Below, one piece after another: positions 26,427 through 35,843 of a stretch of 64,000 bases of DNA. The stretch's first letter is position 1; each line of letters opens with the position of its first letter. Source of the stretch: DASQQQ01 sp036390995 (GTDB lineage Bacteria; Actinomycetota; UBA4738; HRBIN12); the NCBI GenBank assembly GCA_036390995.1, contig DASWAT010000083.1, positions 1-64,000 on the forward strand, in the 5' to 3' direction. The notes below the pieces were generated by a model. That model made no database searches, had not been told where the DNA came from, and saw nothing but the letters and a program-made list of their open reading frames with translations. Position numbers and translations under genes: made by a program.

Positions 26427-27596
26427 GTGGAACCGCGCGTCGCCGTGATCGGCATCGGACATTGCGGGTTCGCGCCCATCACGGCGGGGCTCTCCTACAA
26501 GGAGCTGATGTTCGAAGCGGCGCAGCGCGCCTATGACGACGCCGGCGTCGATCCTCGGCAGGACATCGACTCGTTCGTCTGCTGCTCCGAGGACTTCTTG
26601 GAGGGCACGAGCATCTTCGACGAGTACGTGCCGGACCAGCTCGGTGCCGTCCGCCGGCCCGTGCAGACCGTGGCCGGCGACGGGCTGTTCGGGATCGCCA
26701 CCGGGATGATGCTGATCCGCTCGGGCGTGGCCCGTGTCGTGGCGGTCGAGGCCCACAGCAAGGGCTCGGACGTGCGCACCCTCGGCGCGATCGAGCGGTT
26801 CGCGCTGGACCCGGTCTTCAACCGGCCGGTGCTGCCGTCGGTGCTGGCCGTCGCCGGCCTCGACATGAACGCGTTCCTCGAGCGGACCGGGCTGTCCGAG
26901 GAGCACTGCGCGATCGTTGCGGCGAAGAACCGCCGGAACGCGCTCGACAACCCCCGGGCCGCGTACCCGGCCGACCTGGACGCGGAGGACGTGGACGACT
27001 CCGCGCCTGCGTACTGGCCGCTCCGCGAGCTCGAGATCGCCGCGCCGGCCGACGGCTGTGTCGTGGCGGTCCTCGCCGTCGAAGAGCTCGCCCGTGAGCT
27101 GACCGAGGCGCCGGTGTGGATCCTCGGAGCGGGATGGTCGTCGGGGAGCCCGACGCTCGAGAGCCGGACCTGGGGCGAGGCCGACACCGTCCGCCGGGCC
27201 GCCGAGCGCGCCTACGCGATGGCGGGCATCGGGGACCCGGGCGAGGAGGTGGACCTGGCGGAGCTCGACGACACGTACGCGTACCGGGAGCTGCAGCACC
27301 TCGAGGCGCTCGGTCTGGCCACCGCGGAGGAGCTCCCGGGCTTGCTCGAGGAGGGCGAGCTGGAGCCCGACGGCGACCTGCCGGTGAACGTGTCCGGTGG
27401 GGCGCTCGGGCAGGGGAACCTGTTCGAGGGCAACGGCCTGGCCCGCCTGCAGGAATGCACGGAGCAGCTGCGAGGCGAGGCCGGTGAGCGGCAGGTGGAC
27501 GAGGTCTACACGGCGGTCGCGCAGTCGTGGCCGGGCGTGCCGTCGACGTCGGCCGCGGTCGTCGTCCTCGCGAACGACGAGGGGGCGGGCGGGTGA
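26427..27596 (+). CDS. Thiolase-like protein lacking thiolase catalytic residues
   Basis: A 389-residue protein with the SCP2/Ltp-type thiolase fold (VAVIGIGHCGF at the start; the GGALGQGN motif near residue 340). The nucleophilic Cys expected around residues 81-92 is absent (TVAGDGLFGIATG). The HDxF histidine motif reads LDDTYAYREL and the C-terminal GHP motif reads QGN. It is unlikely to be a conventional thiolase. In steroid side-chain catabolism, thiolase-fold Ltp aldolases with altered catalytic residues pair with DUF35 proteins, and DUF35 domains are encoded downstream. The GTG start follows TAGAAC by 7 nt. The stop overlaps the VOC gene. Confidence 0.8.
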   Translation: MEPRVAVIGIGHCGFAPITAGLSYKELMFEAAQRAYDDAGVDPRQDIDSFVCCSEDFLEGTSIFDEYVPDQLGAVRRPVQTVAGDGLFGIATGMMLIRSGVARVVAVEAHSKGSDVRTLGAIERFALDPVFNRPVLPSVLAVAGLDMNAFLERTGLSEEHCAIVAAKNRRNALDNPRAAYPADLDAEDVDDSAPAYWPLRELEIAAPADGCVVAVLAVEELARELTEAPVWILGAGWSSGSPTLESRTWGEADTVRRAAERAYAMAGIGDPGEEVDLAELDDTYAYRELQHLEALGLATAEELPGLLEEGELEPDGDLPVNVSGGALGQGNLFEGNGLARLQECTEQLRGEAGERQVDEVYTAVAQSWPGVPSTSAAVVVLANDEGAGG

Positions 27597-27949
27597 GCCT
27601 GGAGGCCTTGGACCACGTGTGGTTCTGGGTCGCCGACATGGACCGGGCCGTGGCCTTCTACACGGACGTGCTGGGTCTGCGGCTGGTTCGCCGCGACGGG
27701 GACGAGTGGGCGGAGTTCCAGGCCGGGGGGAGTCGGCTGGCGCTCCACGGGGCCGGCCCCGGATCCGTACCCGGCGGGACGGTGGTCTTCCGGGTGAACG
27801 ATCTGACCGCGGCAAGGGCTGGTCTCGAGGCGCGCGGGGTCTCGTTCGATCACGCGGGCGAGGTCGACCGCTACGCGAGCTACGCGACCTTCCGGGACCC
27901 GTTCGGCAACGGGCTGCAGCTGATCGAGTACGCGGAGGTGGCCCGCTGA
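27593..27949 (+). CDS. VOC (glyoxalase-like) family protein
   Basis: A 118-residue single-module VOC protein with DHVWFWVADMDRAVAFYTDVLGL at the start and FRDPFGNGLQLIEYAE at the end. Likely metal ligands are the histidine of DHVWF and the glutamate of LIEYAE, with the rest supplied by a dimer partner. VOC proteins include epimerases, lyases, dioxygenases and resistance proteins, so substrate is unknown. It overlaps both neighbours by a few bases inside a thiolase-like/DUF35 operon, suggesting work on the same acyl-CoA or ketone substrate. Confidence 0.8.
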   Translation: MSLEALDHVWFWVADMDRAVAFYTDVLGLRLVRRDGDEWAEFQAGGSRLALHGAGPGSVPGGTVVFRVNDLTAARAGLEARGVSFDHAGEVDRYASYATFRDPFGNGLQLIEYAEVAR

Positions 27950-29676
27950 TGGCGCGACGGGTCGCGGTGGTCGGGGCCGGCATGACCAGGTTCATGCGAC
28001 GGGCCCAGGAGACCGGCAAGGAGCTCGCGTGGGAGGCGGCCCGCGCCGCGCTGGACTCGTGCGAGCTGTCGCTCCGCGACGTCGACGGCGTGTGCCTGAC
28101 CTCGGGGCCGGACGCGTTCGACGGCGTGCACATGAAGGGCGAGTACCTGTCCGACGGGGCGGGGGCGTTCGGCAAGCCGTTCATCCGGACCTACGTGGGC
28201 GGCGGCAGCGGCGTGTTCACGGCGATCCAGGGGTGGTACTCGGTGGCCAGCGGGATGTTCGACGTGGCCCTGGTGGTGGCCGAGGAGAAGATGTCCTCGA
28301 CCCAGCCCCACCCGCAGGGCGCGTTCCTCACGATCTTCGACAACGTCCTGGAGCGCCCGCTCGGCCCGAACCTCCTGTGGATCTTCGCGCTCGAGATGAA
28401 CCGCTACATGACGGTGCACGGGCTCGACAAGCGCGACATCGCCGCCGTGGCCGTGAAGAACAAGCGCAACGCCGCCGACCATCCCGCGGCGTTGCTCGGC
28501 GACCGCGACATCACCGTCGACGACGTGCTGGCCTCCGAGACGCTCGCGTGGCCGGTGCAGCGCCTCGACGTGTCGCCGATCTCGGACGGAGCGGTGGCGC
28601 TCGTGGTGGCCTCGGAGGAGGCGGCCCGCCGGATCACCGACCGGCCGGTGTGGATCGACGGCGTCGGGTGGAACCTCGACACCGCGTACTGGACGAACCG
28701 CGATCTGGTCTTCCCCGAGTACGTCGCGAACGCCGCCCGCATGGCTTACGAGATGGCCGGCATCACCGAGCCGCGCAAACAGATCCACGTGGCGGAGCCC
28801 TACGACCCCTTCGACTACAAGGAGCTCCACCACCTCGAGGGTCTGCTGCTCTTCGACAGGGGCAAGGCGCCCGAGGCCGCTCGCGACGGCATCCTGGACC
28901 GCGACGGCGACCTTCCCAGCTGCCCGTCGGGGGGCCTGCTCGGGGTGGGCAACCCGATCGCCGCGGCGGGCCTCATGAAGATCGCCGAGCTCTTCTGGCA
29001 GCTGCGCGGCGAAGCCGGCGCCCGCCAGGTCCCCGGCACTCCCGAGCGCGGTGTCGCGCAAGCCTGGGGCGATCTCATGCAGGTCGGAACCGTCGTCGTC
29101 ATGGGTGCCGATGGTGCTCGCGGGGGCGGGGCGACACACCCGACGACCGGCGAGACGAAGCTGCCGGTGGTGCAGACGCCTCCGTACACGATGGGCGGGC
29201 ATCCGCTGTCCGATGCGGAGTTCCGATCGGCCGTGGGGGCCGTGGACGACGCCGTGGACGCCCGGTACGCGTGGGACGCGGGTGTCGCGATCGGCCGGTT
29301 CCTCGACGGGCTCCGGGCCGGGAAGATCGTGGCACGCGTGTGCCATCGGTGCGAGAGGGTCCTCGTGCCGCCCCGGATGTTCTGCGAGCAGTGCTTCCGC
29401 GAGACCGACGGCTGGGCGGAGGTGGAGCCGACCGGGGTCGTCCAGACCTTCTCGATCTGCCACGTCTCGTGGGACATGCAGCGGCTGGAGGTCCCGGAGA
29501 TGCCGGCCGTGATCGCGATCGACGGCTCGAGCGGCGGGTTCCTGCACAAGCTGGGCGAGGTGGAGCCCGGCGATCTCGCGGTGGGGATGGCCGTCGAGGC
29601 CGTGTGGAAGCCGGAGGCCGAGCGGACCGGCTCGATCCTCGACATCGCGTACTTCCGGCCCCGGAGGGAGGCCTGA
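27949..29676 (+). CDS. Fused thiolase-like protein and DUF35 (zinc ribbon/OB-fold) protein
   Basis: A 575-residue two-domain protein. Residues 1-390 form a thiolase-like domain in which the nucleophile region (84-95) is GGGSGVFTAIQG with no Cys, the HDxF site reads AEPYDPFDYKELHH, and the C-terminal motif is GVGNP. After a linker, residues about 430-575 are a DUF35 domain: CHRCERVLVPPRMFCEQC is its zinc ribbon and the remainder the acyl-CoA-binding OB fold. These activities are usually separate chains. Steroid retro-aldolases (Ltp2 with a DUF35 partner) are the closest functional analogy I know. Its start shares a base with the VOC stop. Confidence 0.85.
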   Translation: MARRVAVVGAGMTRFMRRAQETGKELAWEAARAALDSCELSLRDVDGVCLTSGPDAFDGVHMKGEYLSDGAGAFGKPFIRTYVGGGSGVFTAIQGWYSVASGMFDVALVVAEEKMSSTQPHPQGAFLTIFDNVLERPLGPNLLWIFALEMNRYMTVHGLDKRDIAAVAVKNKRNAADHPAALLGDRDITVDDVLASETLAWPVQRLDVSPISDGAVALVVASEEAARRITDRPVWIDGVGWNLDTAYWTNRDLVFPEYVANAARMAYEMAGITEPRKQIHVAEPYDPFDYKELHHLEGLLLFDRGKAPEAARDGILDRDGDLPSCPSGGLLGVGNPIAAAGLMKIAELFWQLRGEAGARQVPGTPERGVAQAWGDLMQVGTVVVMGADGARGGGATHPTTGETKLPVVQTPPYTMGGHPLSDAEFRSAVGAVDDAVDARYAWDAGVAIGRFLDGLRAGKIVARVCHRCERVLVPPRMFCEQCFRETDGWAEVEPTGVVQTFSICHVSWDMQRLEVPEMPAVIAIDGSSGGFLHKLGEVEPGDLAVGMAVEAVWKPEAERTGSILDIAYFRPRREA

Positions 29677-30164
29677 TGCGCGAGAAGATCGCGCGACCGG
29701 AGCGGGTGCGCCGCGTGCGGGGGGACATCCCCGTCCGGCACCGCTACACGCCGGGGGTGGCCGGCGAGGCGTTCTTCGCCGCCCTTCGCGACCGCGGCGT
29801 GTTGCTGGGATCCCGGTGCGAGAGCTGCGACTACACGTACGTCCCCGCCCGGCTGTTCTGCGAGCGCTGCTTCGCTGAGCTCGGCGCGGACGCCGAGGTC
29901 GGTCCGGGGGGTGAGCTCGTCTCGTTCACGATCGGGTTCGTGGACGCCGACGGCGGGGCGCTCGATCTCCCCGAGACCCTCGGCCTGGTCCGTCTCGACG
30001 GGGCGGACGCCCTCCTGGTGCACCGGATCCTCGACCCCGGCGACGAGCCGCTCGAGATCGGAGAGCGGGTCGAGGCGGTCGTGCGCCCGCCCGAGCAGCG
30101 CTCCGGCTCGATCCTCGACCTCGAGGGCTTCCGGCTGGCGGAGGGGGAGCCGGACGCCGGGTAG
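29676..30164 (+). CDS. DUF35 OB-fold/zinc-ribbon acyl-CoA-binding protein
   Basis: A 162-residue stand-alone DUF35 protein. CESCDYTYVPARLFCERC (about residues 49-66) is the zinc ribbon; the following beta-rich segment with VSFTIGFVD and SGSILDLEGF is the OB fold. Proteins of this type present CoA thioesters to thiolase-fold partners. It starts on the stop of the thiolase-DUF35 fusion (1-base overlap) and is the last gene of the operon, probably partnering the free thiolase-like protein at 26427-27596. Confidence 0.82.
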   Translation: MREKIARPERVRRVRGDIPVRHRYTPGVAGEAFFAALRDRGVLLGSRCESCDYTYVPARLFCERCFAELGADAEVGPGGELVSFTIGFVDADGGALDLPETLGLVRLDGADALLVHRILDPGDEPLEIGERVEAVVRPPEQRSGSILDLEGFRLAEGEPDAG

Positions 30165-30212
30165 GCCCGGCGTCGCCCCGGGCTCGTCGGGTGCCCCACG
30201 TATGCTTGCGCG

Positions 30213-33200
30213 ATGAGCCAGGTCAGGTGCGAGCGCTGCGGCGAGCCGCTCCAGGCGACCGCCCGGTTCTGCCCGAACTGCGGGTTCCCCACCACGGCGC
30301 CCCCACCGGAGGAGCGCAAGGTCGTGACCGTCGTGTTCACCGACCTGGTGGGCTCCACGCAGCTGTCCGCCAGGATCGATCCCGAGGCCTACCGGGAGGT
30401 CATCGCCGGCTACTACCAGGCCGTGACCGAGGAGCTCGAGTCGCTCCGGGGACGCGCGTACAACTTCGCCGGCGACGCCGTGGTCGGCGTGTTCGGATTG
30501 CCGCAGGCCCACGACGACGACGCCCTGCGGGCGATCAGAGCCGGCCTGGCCGTGGTGGACCGTGTGGAGCGTCTCGGGCGGTCGTTCGGCCTGCCGACGC
30601 CTCTCCGCTGCCGGGTCGGCGTGAACACGGGCCCCGTGGCCGTCGGGTCCGAAGGGGCCGAGCAGGGACTGCTCTTCGGCGCCGCCGTGAACGCGGCGGC
30701 GCGCCTGCAACAGGCCGCCGAGCCGGGCACGGTCCTCGTGGGCCAGACCACCCGGATGATCACCGAGGACCGGGTGGAGTTCGGACCGGATCTGCTCATC
30801 GAGGCGAAGGGCTTCGAGGATCCGCTTCCCGCGTGGCCGGTGGTTGCCCTGGCCCCCCGCTCGTCGCGCCGGACCATCCCGTTCGTCGACCGCCGACGCG
30901 AGCTGCGGCTGCTCCACGACACGTTCGAGCGCGCCGTGGAGGCACGGCGCGCGCACATGGTGACGTTGTTCGGCGAGCCCGGGATCGGGAAGAGCCGGGT
31001 GATCGACGAGTTCGTGGCCACGCTCCCCGAGGGGACGAAGGTGCTCACCGGCAGGGCGAGCCCGTTCGAGGAGGACGTCACGTTCTCGCCGGTCGGGCAG
31101 ATGCTGCTCCAGGAGCTCGGGGAGCCCCCCGACGCGCCGAAGCAGGAGCTGCAGCTACGCCTCGAGGAGGTCGTCGTCTCGTGCTGCTCGCCCGACCGCT
31201 CGCAGGAGATCGTCGCGCGGCTGGGTCACGCGCTCGGGCTGGTCGACGAACCGCGGGAGGAGCGCCGGTCCCGCGTGGCCGAGATCCGGGCGGGCCTGCT
31301 CGCGTTCCTCGAGGGCCTCGCGGCTCAAGGGCCGGTGGTCCTCGTGTTCGAGGACCTTCACCTGGCCGAGCCGCAGCTCCTCGACCTGGTGGAGGAGACC
31401 GTCCGCGAGGCTCGGGGCGTGCCGCTGTTCGTCCTGTGCGCCGCCCGGTACGACCTCCTGGACGAGCGCCCGGCGTGGGGCGGTGGCCTCGGCGACTCGC
31501 TGAACCTGTACCTGGAGTCGATGTCGCTGGAGGATGCCACCGAGCTGGCGCTGGAGGCGGGGGAGGGTCTGGATCCGCGCACGGCCGAGCGGATCGCCCG
31601 GCACGCCGGGGGGAACCCGTTCTTCATCGTAGAGACCACGGGGATGTTCCTGCACCTGGGGGCGGAGCTGCCCTCCGACACGGGACCGATGCCGCAGGCG
31701 CTGTTGCCTCCGACCGTGCAGGCCGTGATCGCGTCTCGGATCGACCACCTGCCCGCCGACGCGCGCGACCTCATCCGCAAGGCGTCGGTCTTCGCGCGCT
31801 CGAGGTTCGACCTCTCCGAGCTCCAGCTGATCGCCGATCCGAACGAGAAGGTGCTCGCCCTGTTGGAGGACGAGGAGCTCCTCGTCCCCGATCCCGAGCG
31901 CCCGGGCGTGTGGCGGTTCCGGCACGGGATGGTCCGCGACGTGGCCTACGAGAGCCTGCCCAAGCGCGAGCGCCAGCGGCTGCACCTGCTGGTCGCGGAT
32001 CGGCTCTCCCGGGACCCCTCGACGGCGGCCCGCTACCCACGATCGATCGCTTACCACCTGGAGCAGGCCGCCCGCGCCTCGCTGGACCTGAACCCCTCGG
32101 ACCGGTCGCTGGCCGATCGAGCCGTGGAGGCGCTCGCGCACGCAGGCCATCTGGCGCTCGACGGGTCGGAGCCGCGACCCGCCGCCGACCTGTTCGAGCG
32201 GGCCATCGCCCTGGCGGGGCCCGGGTCCGGATGGGGAGGCCGGGAGGCCGACGTGCTGGCCCACCTCGGCGAGGCCCGCTACTGGCTGGGCGAGTTCGAG
32301 GCCGCCGTCCCGCCGCTCGGCCGCGCGCTCGAGCTGGCCCCGGGTGACCTGCCGATCCAGGCGCACGCGACCCGGTTCCTCGGCGACATCGAGCTGTCGA
32401 TCCGCGGCAACCGCGAGCGGGCCGAGGAGCTGTTCGACCGCGCGCTGGCCTCGGCGCGCGAGCTCGGCGATCCCCGCACCCTGGCCCGGACGCTGCTGAC
32501 CGCGGCCTGGGCGCCGTACTGGCGGGACGACCTGGACGCGACCAGAGCGATGTTCGAGGAGGCGCTGCGAGTGGCCCGGGCCACCCGCGGCGGGGATCCG
32601 TGGGCGGAGGCCCGGGCCCTGAGCTCGCTGGCCGCCGTGGTCTCGGAGGTCGGCGACGAGGACGAGGCATTCGCGCTCGCATCGGAGTCGCTGGCCATCG
32701 CGGAGGCCAAGGGGGATCGGTTCGCGATGGCGGTGGCGCGCCAGGAGGTGGGGGACGCGCTCCGGCACATGTGGAGGCTGGCCGACGCCCTGCCGCACCT
32801 CGACAGGTCGGTCGACGCGTTCCGCGAGCTCGGCGCCCGGTGGGAGCTCGCCAGCGCGCTCACGTCGCGGGGCGTCCTGCACCGGCACGCCGGGCGGATC
32901 GACCAGGCGGTCCGGGACCTCCGGGAGGCCTACCGCCTCTGCCGCGAGCTGAGGGAGCGGAGCATCCTCACGTGGACGGCGCGCTCGCTGGCCGTGGCCC
33001 TGGTGATGGCGGAGGACCTGCCCGGGGCCAGAGCCTTGATCGAGGAGACGGCCACCGTGGCCCAGCCCGAGGGTCCGGGTGCCAGCGAGTGGCTCACCGA
33101 CGCCGAGATCGTCCTCCTGCTCGCGGGGGGCGACGAGGCGGGGGCCCGGGACCGGGCGATGGAGCTGCTCGCGATCGAGCGCGACCGCGGCCGGGAGAAG

Positions 33201-33350
33201 GAGATCGCGGGCAGGGTGTGGCTCGTCGGCCGGGTGTTCGGCCCCGACCTGGTCGGTGGCCAGGATGAGCTCGAACGCGCCCACAAGGTGCTGGCGTCGC
33301 TGCACGCCGAGGAGATCCTGCGCGAGCCCGACCTGATCCGGAGGAGGTGA
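30213..33350 (+). CDS. Class III nucleotidyl cyclase-AAA ATPase-TPR signalling protein
   Basis: A 1045-residue cytosolic protein. Residues 6-24 are a zinc ribbon (CERCGEPL...CPNCG). Residues 35-200 form a class III cyclase domain with FTDLVGSTQLS and FAGDAVVGVFG giving the two metal aspartates, and VNAAARLQQAAEPG giving the Asn/Arg transition-state pair. An AAA/NTPase domain follows with Walker A GEPGIGKS, then many TPR-like helices to the C-terminus. Such proteins are thought to sense a ligand through the repeats and make cAMP. Start: ATG, 6 nt after TATGCT. The acyl-CoA dehydrogenase gene follows after 4 bp. Confidence 0.85.
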   Translation: MSQVRCERCGEPLQATARFCPNCGFPTTAPPPEERKVVTVVFTDLVGSTQLSARIDPEAYREVIAGYYQAVTEELESLRGRAYNFAGDAVVGVFGLPQAHDDDALRAIRAGLAVVDRVERLGRSFGLPTPLRCRVGVNTGPVAVGSEGAEQGLLFGAAVNAAARLQQAAEPGTVLVGQTTRMITEDRVEFGPDLLIEAKGFEDPLPAWPVVALAPRSSRRTIPFVDRRRELRLLHDTFERAVEARRAHMVTLFGEPGIGKSRVIDEFVATLPEGTKVLTGRASPFEEDVTFSPVGQMLLQELGEPPDAPKQELQLRLEEVVVSCCSPDRSQEIVARLGHALGLVDEPREERRSRVAEIRAGLLAFLEGLAAQGPVVLVFEDLHLAEPQLLDLVEETVREARGVPLFVLCAARYDLLDERPAWGGGLGDSLNLYLESMSLEDATELALEAGEGLDPRTAERIARHAGGNPFFIVETTGMFLHLGAELPSDTGPMPQALLPPTVQAVIASRIDHLPADARDLIRKASVFARSRFDLSELQLIADPNEKVLALLEDEELLVPDPERPGVWRFRHGMVRDVAYESLPKRERQRLHLLVADRLSRDPSTAARYPRSIAYHLEQAARASLDLNPSDRSLADRAVEALAHAGHLALDGSEPRPAADLFERAIALAGPGSGWGGREADVLAHLGEARYWLGEFEAAVPPLGRALELAPGDLPIQAHATRFLGDIELSIRGNRERAEELFDRALASARELGDPRTLARTLLTAAWAPYWRDDLDATRAMFEEALRVARATRGGDPWAEARALSSLAAVVSEVGDEDEAFALASESLAIAEAKGDRFAMAVARQEVGDALRHMWRLADALPHLDRSVDAFRELGARWELASALTSRGVLHRHAGRIDQAVRDLREAYRLCRELRERSILTWTARSLAVALVMAEDLPGARALIEETATVAQPEGPGASEWLTDAEIVLLLAGGDEAGARDRAMELLAIERDRGREKEIAGRVWLVGRVFGPDLVGGQDELERAHKVLASLHAEEILREPDLIRRR

Positions 33351-33354
33351 GCGG

Positions 33355-34506
33355 GTGGACTTCGACCTCACGGAGGAGCAGCGTGAGTTCCGCGACGCGG
33401 TCCGGGAGTTCGCCGAGGAGGTCGTGGCGCCGCGGATCGCAGAGTTCGATCGGCGCGAGGAGTTCCCCCTCGAGATCGTGGTGCGCATGGGCGAGCTCGG
33501 GCTGTTCGGATTGCCCTTCCCCGAGCGCTACGGCGGGCTCGACGGCGACTTCCTGACCTTCTGCCTCTGCCTGGAAGAGCTGGCCCGCGTCGACTCCTCG
33601 GTGGCCGTCACGCTCGAGGCAGCGGTGGGTCTGGGGGCGAACCCGATCTACCGGTTCGGGACCGAGGAGCAGAAGCAGCGGTGGCTCGTCCCGATGTGCC
33701 GGGGCCAGGTGCTGGGGGCGTTCGCCCTCACCGAGCCCGGGGGCGGCTCCGACGCCCACGCGATCCGCACCACCGCGCGGCTCGAGGGCGACGAGTGGGT
33801 GATCGACGGCTCGAAAGCGTTCATCACGAACTCGGGGACGCCGCTGTCGAAGGTGTGCACGGTCGCGGCGATCACCGGCAACGGGGGCGAGGTCTCGGCG
33901 ATCCTCGTGCCGACCGACACGCCGGGGCTCACCGTCGGTCCGTCGTACCGGAAGATCGGCTGGCACGCCAGCGACACGCACGAGCTCGCCTTCTCCGGGT
34001 GCCGGGTCCCTCGCGAGAACCTGCTGGGCGAGCAGGGACGCGGCTATGCGCAGCTCCTCGAGGCGCTCGACGACGGCCGCATCGCCACCGCGGCGATGTC
34101 CGTGGGTCTGGCCCGGGGGTGCTTGGAGGAGAGCGTGAAGTACGCGAAGGAACGGGAGGCGTTCGGTCGCCCGATCGGCTCGTTCGAGGCCCTGCAGTTC
34201 AAGATGGCCGACATGAAGGTGGGGGTCGAGACGGCGCGCCTGGCCTACCTGAAGGCGGCGTGGCTGAAGGACCGCGGCCGTGCCTACAAGTCCGAGGCCG
34301 CGGTGGCCAAGCTGTACGCCAGCGAGATCGCGGTGACGTGCGCGCGCGAGGCCGTGCAGGTGCACGGTGGCTACGGGTACATCGAGGAGTTCCCCGTCGC
34401 GCGGTTCTACCGGGACGCGAAGATCCTCGAGATCGGCGAGGGCACCAGCGAGATCCAACGGCTCCTGATCGCGCGCGACCTGGGCCTTCCGGGCACCGAG
34501 CTGTAG
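33355..34506 (+). CDS. Acyl-CoA dehydrogenase
   Basis: A 383-residue flavoenzyme that introduces the alpha-beta double bond of acyl-CoAs. FALTEPGGGSDA and KAFITNSG are FAD and substrate motifs; QVHGGYGYIEEFPVARFYRD and IGEGTSEIQRLLIARDLG contain the likely catalytic glutamate in the short/medium-chain position. Chain-length preference cannot be read. The GTG start follows a strong GGAGGAGGTGAG ribosome-binding site at the end of the cyclase gene, so both are probably on one transcript. Confidence 0.93.
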   Translation: MDFDLTEEQREFRDAVREFAEEVVAPRIAEFDRREEFPLEIVVRMGELGLFGLPFPERYGGLDGDFLTFCLCLEELARVDSSVAVTLEAAVGLGANPIYRFGTEEQKQRWLVPMCRGQVLGAFALTEPGGGSDAHAIRTTARLEGDEWVIDGSKAFITNSGTPLSKVCTVAAITGNGGEVSAILVPTDTPGLTVGPSYRKIGWHASDTHELAFSGCRVPRENLLGEQGRGYAQLLEALDDGRIATAAMSVGLARGCLEESVKYAKEREAFGRPIGSFEALQFKMADMKVGVETARLAYLKAAWLKDRGRAYKSEAAVAKLYASEIAVTCAREAVQVHGGYGYIEEFPVARFYRDAKILEIGEGTSEIQRLLIARDLGLPGTEL

Positions 34507-34597
34507 GCCTCCCGGCTCAAGGGCGGACCGGCGACCGCCGACGAAGATGGTTGAACCGGGGGTGGATCCGGGGCACCCTGCTGTGGGCGGGGGAAGG

Positions 34598-34627
34598 TTG
34601 ACAATGCTCGGAGCGGTCCGGTAGGAA
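34598..34627 (+). promoter_or_regulatory. Probable SigA-type promoter of the M23 peptidase gene
   Basis: TTGACA (34598-34603) and TAGGAA (34622-34627) are spaced by 18 bp, with the ATG of the peptidase gene 10 nt after the -10 box. The rest of 34507-34597 shows no gene. Confidence 0.55.
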
Positions 34628-34637
34628 GGGTCTCCCC

Positions 34638-35801
34638 ATGGCCCACAACCGAATCCGAACCGGCGGCGTCGTGCGCCGAGCCGCCGTCGTCCTCGCTGTG
34701 TTCGCGCTGCTGTCCGGGCTGACGGCCGGAGCCGGCGCAGATCCGAAGCAGGACCTGCAACAGGCGAAGTCGCGCCTGGCCCAGATCCGAACGGAGATCA
34801 CGCAGCAGCAGGCCGTGTTGAGCAGGCTGTCCGCACAGGCCGCCGCGCTCGCGCAGCGGATCGACGAGGCGCAGGGCAAGTACGAGTACATCACGTCGCA
34901 GCTCCAGGACACGCGGGCCAAGCTCCTGGACGCCACCCAGCGGTTCCAGGCGGTCGAGGCCCAGTTGAACTCGCGCGCCCGCGAAACCTACATGCAGGGG
35001 CCGGCCAGCCCGCTCGAGTTCCTCCTCGGGGCCACGTCGTTCTCGGACCTGTCCGACCGGATGGAGTACGTGGGCGCGCTCACGCAGACCGACGCCGACC
35101 TGGCGAACCAGGTCCAGAACCTGCGGAACGAGCTCACCGCGCAGCAGCGCGACCAGCAGCGCCTCCAGGCCAGGCAGGCGGAGCTGCTGAAGGGCCTGCA
35201 GGCCGACCAGGCGCAGCTCGACGCCCAGTTCTCACAGCAGAAGCAGGTCTACGACGACATCAAGGCCAAGGAGGCCGAGGCCCAGCAGCTCGTCAGCAAG
35301 GCCACCCGCGAGTACCGGCAGTGGCTGAAGTCGCTCAGCGCGCCGGTGAACATCGCCGGCAACCCGCTCCACGTCTGCCCGGTGGACCAGCCGCGCGCCG
35401 TGTACGACGGGTTCGGGGCTCCGCGGTACGCCGGCGGGTACCATCCACACGCCGGCAACGACATCGTCGCGCCGGGGGGAACGCCGATCCGCGCGCCCTT
35501 CGACGGCACCGCGCGCGCTTCGTACAACGGCCTCGGCGGCAACGCGGTGTACGTCTACGGCTCGGCCGGGTACGTCTACAACGCCCACCTCATGCAGCCC
35601 GGCTCCTCGGGCTCGGTCTCGGCCGGCCAGATCATCGGCTACGTCGGCAACACCGGCGACGCGCAGGGGGGCGTGACCCACGACCACTTCGAGTGGCATC
35701 CGAACGCGATCCCATCGAACTGGATAGCCAGCCCGTACGGATATTCGGTGATCGGCACGGCCATCAACCCGTATCCCTACCTCGAGCAAGTGTGCCGGTA
35801 G
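34638..35801 (+). CDS. Secreted M23 (LytM) family peptidase with coiled-coil domain
   Basis: A 387-residue protein. Residues 13-35 are a signal peptide or anchor. Residues 36-235 are a long Gln/Ala-rich coiled coil with EnvC/CwlO-like organisation. The C-terminal 130 residues form the LytM domain, whose zinc motifs HPHAGND (HxxxxxD) and HDHFEW (HxH) are intact, so an active glycyl or peptidoglycan endopeptidase is expected. NAPC-like or RipA-type hydrolases act in cell separation. It is monocistronic with its own promoter. Confidence 0.88.
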   Translation: MAHNRIRTGGVVRRAAVVLAVFALLSGLTAGAGADPKQDLQQAKSRLAQIRTEITQQQAVLSRLSAQAAALAQRIDEAQGKYEYITSQLQDTRAKLLDATQRFQAVEAQLNSRARETYMQGPASPLEFLLGATSFSDLSDRMEYVGALTQTDADLANQVQNLRNELTAQQRDQQRLQARQAELLKGLQADQAQLDAQFSQQKQVYDDIKAKEAEAQQLVSKATREYRQWLKSLSAPVNIAGNPLHVCPVDQPRAVYDGFGAPRYAGGYHPHAGNDIVAPGGTPIRAPFDGTARASYNGLGGNAVYVYGSAGYVYNAHLMQPGSSGSVSAGQIIGYVGNTGDAQGGVTHDHFEWHPNAIPSNWIASPYGYSVIGTAINPYPYLEQVCR

Positions 35802-35843
35802 CTCGTCGGCCCCGGACCGCCGCGCCTGGGTAGGCTGACGGTC

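Noticed and set aside
29290..29676. Separate DUF35 gene starting inside the thiolase-like gene
   Set aside because: No in-frame start with a ribosome-binding site was seen before the zinc ribbon, and the frame is continuous; treated as a fusion.
28815..30956. Very long antisense open frames (for example 713 codons here)
   Set aside because: They mirror GC-rich sense genes, have Arg/Pro-rich low-information translations and no start signals; typical shadow frames.
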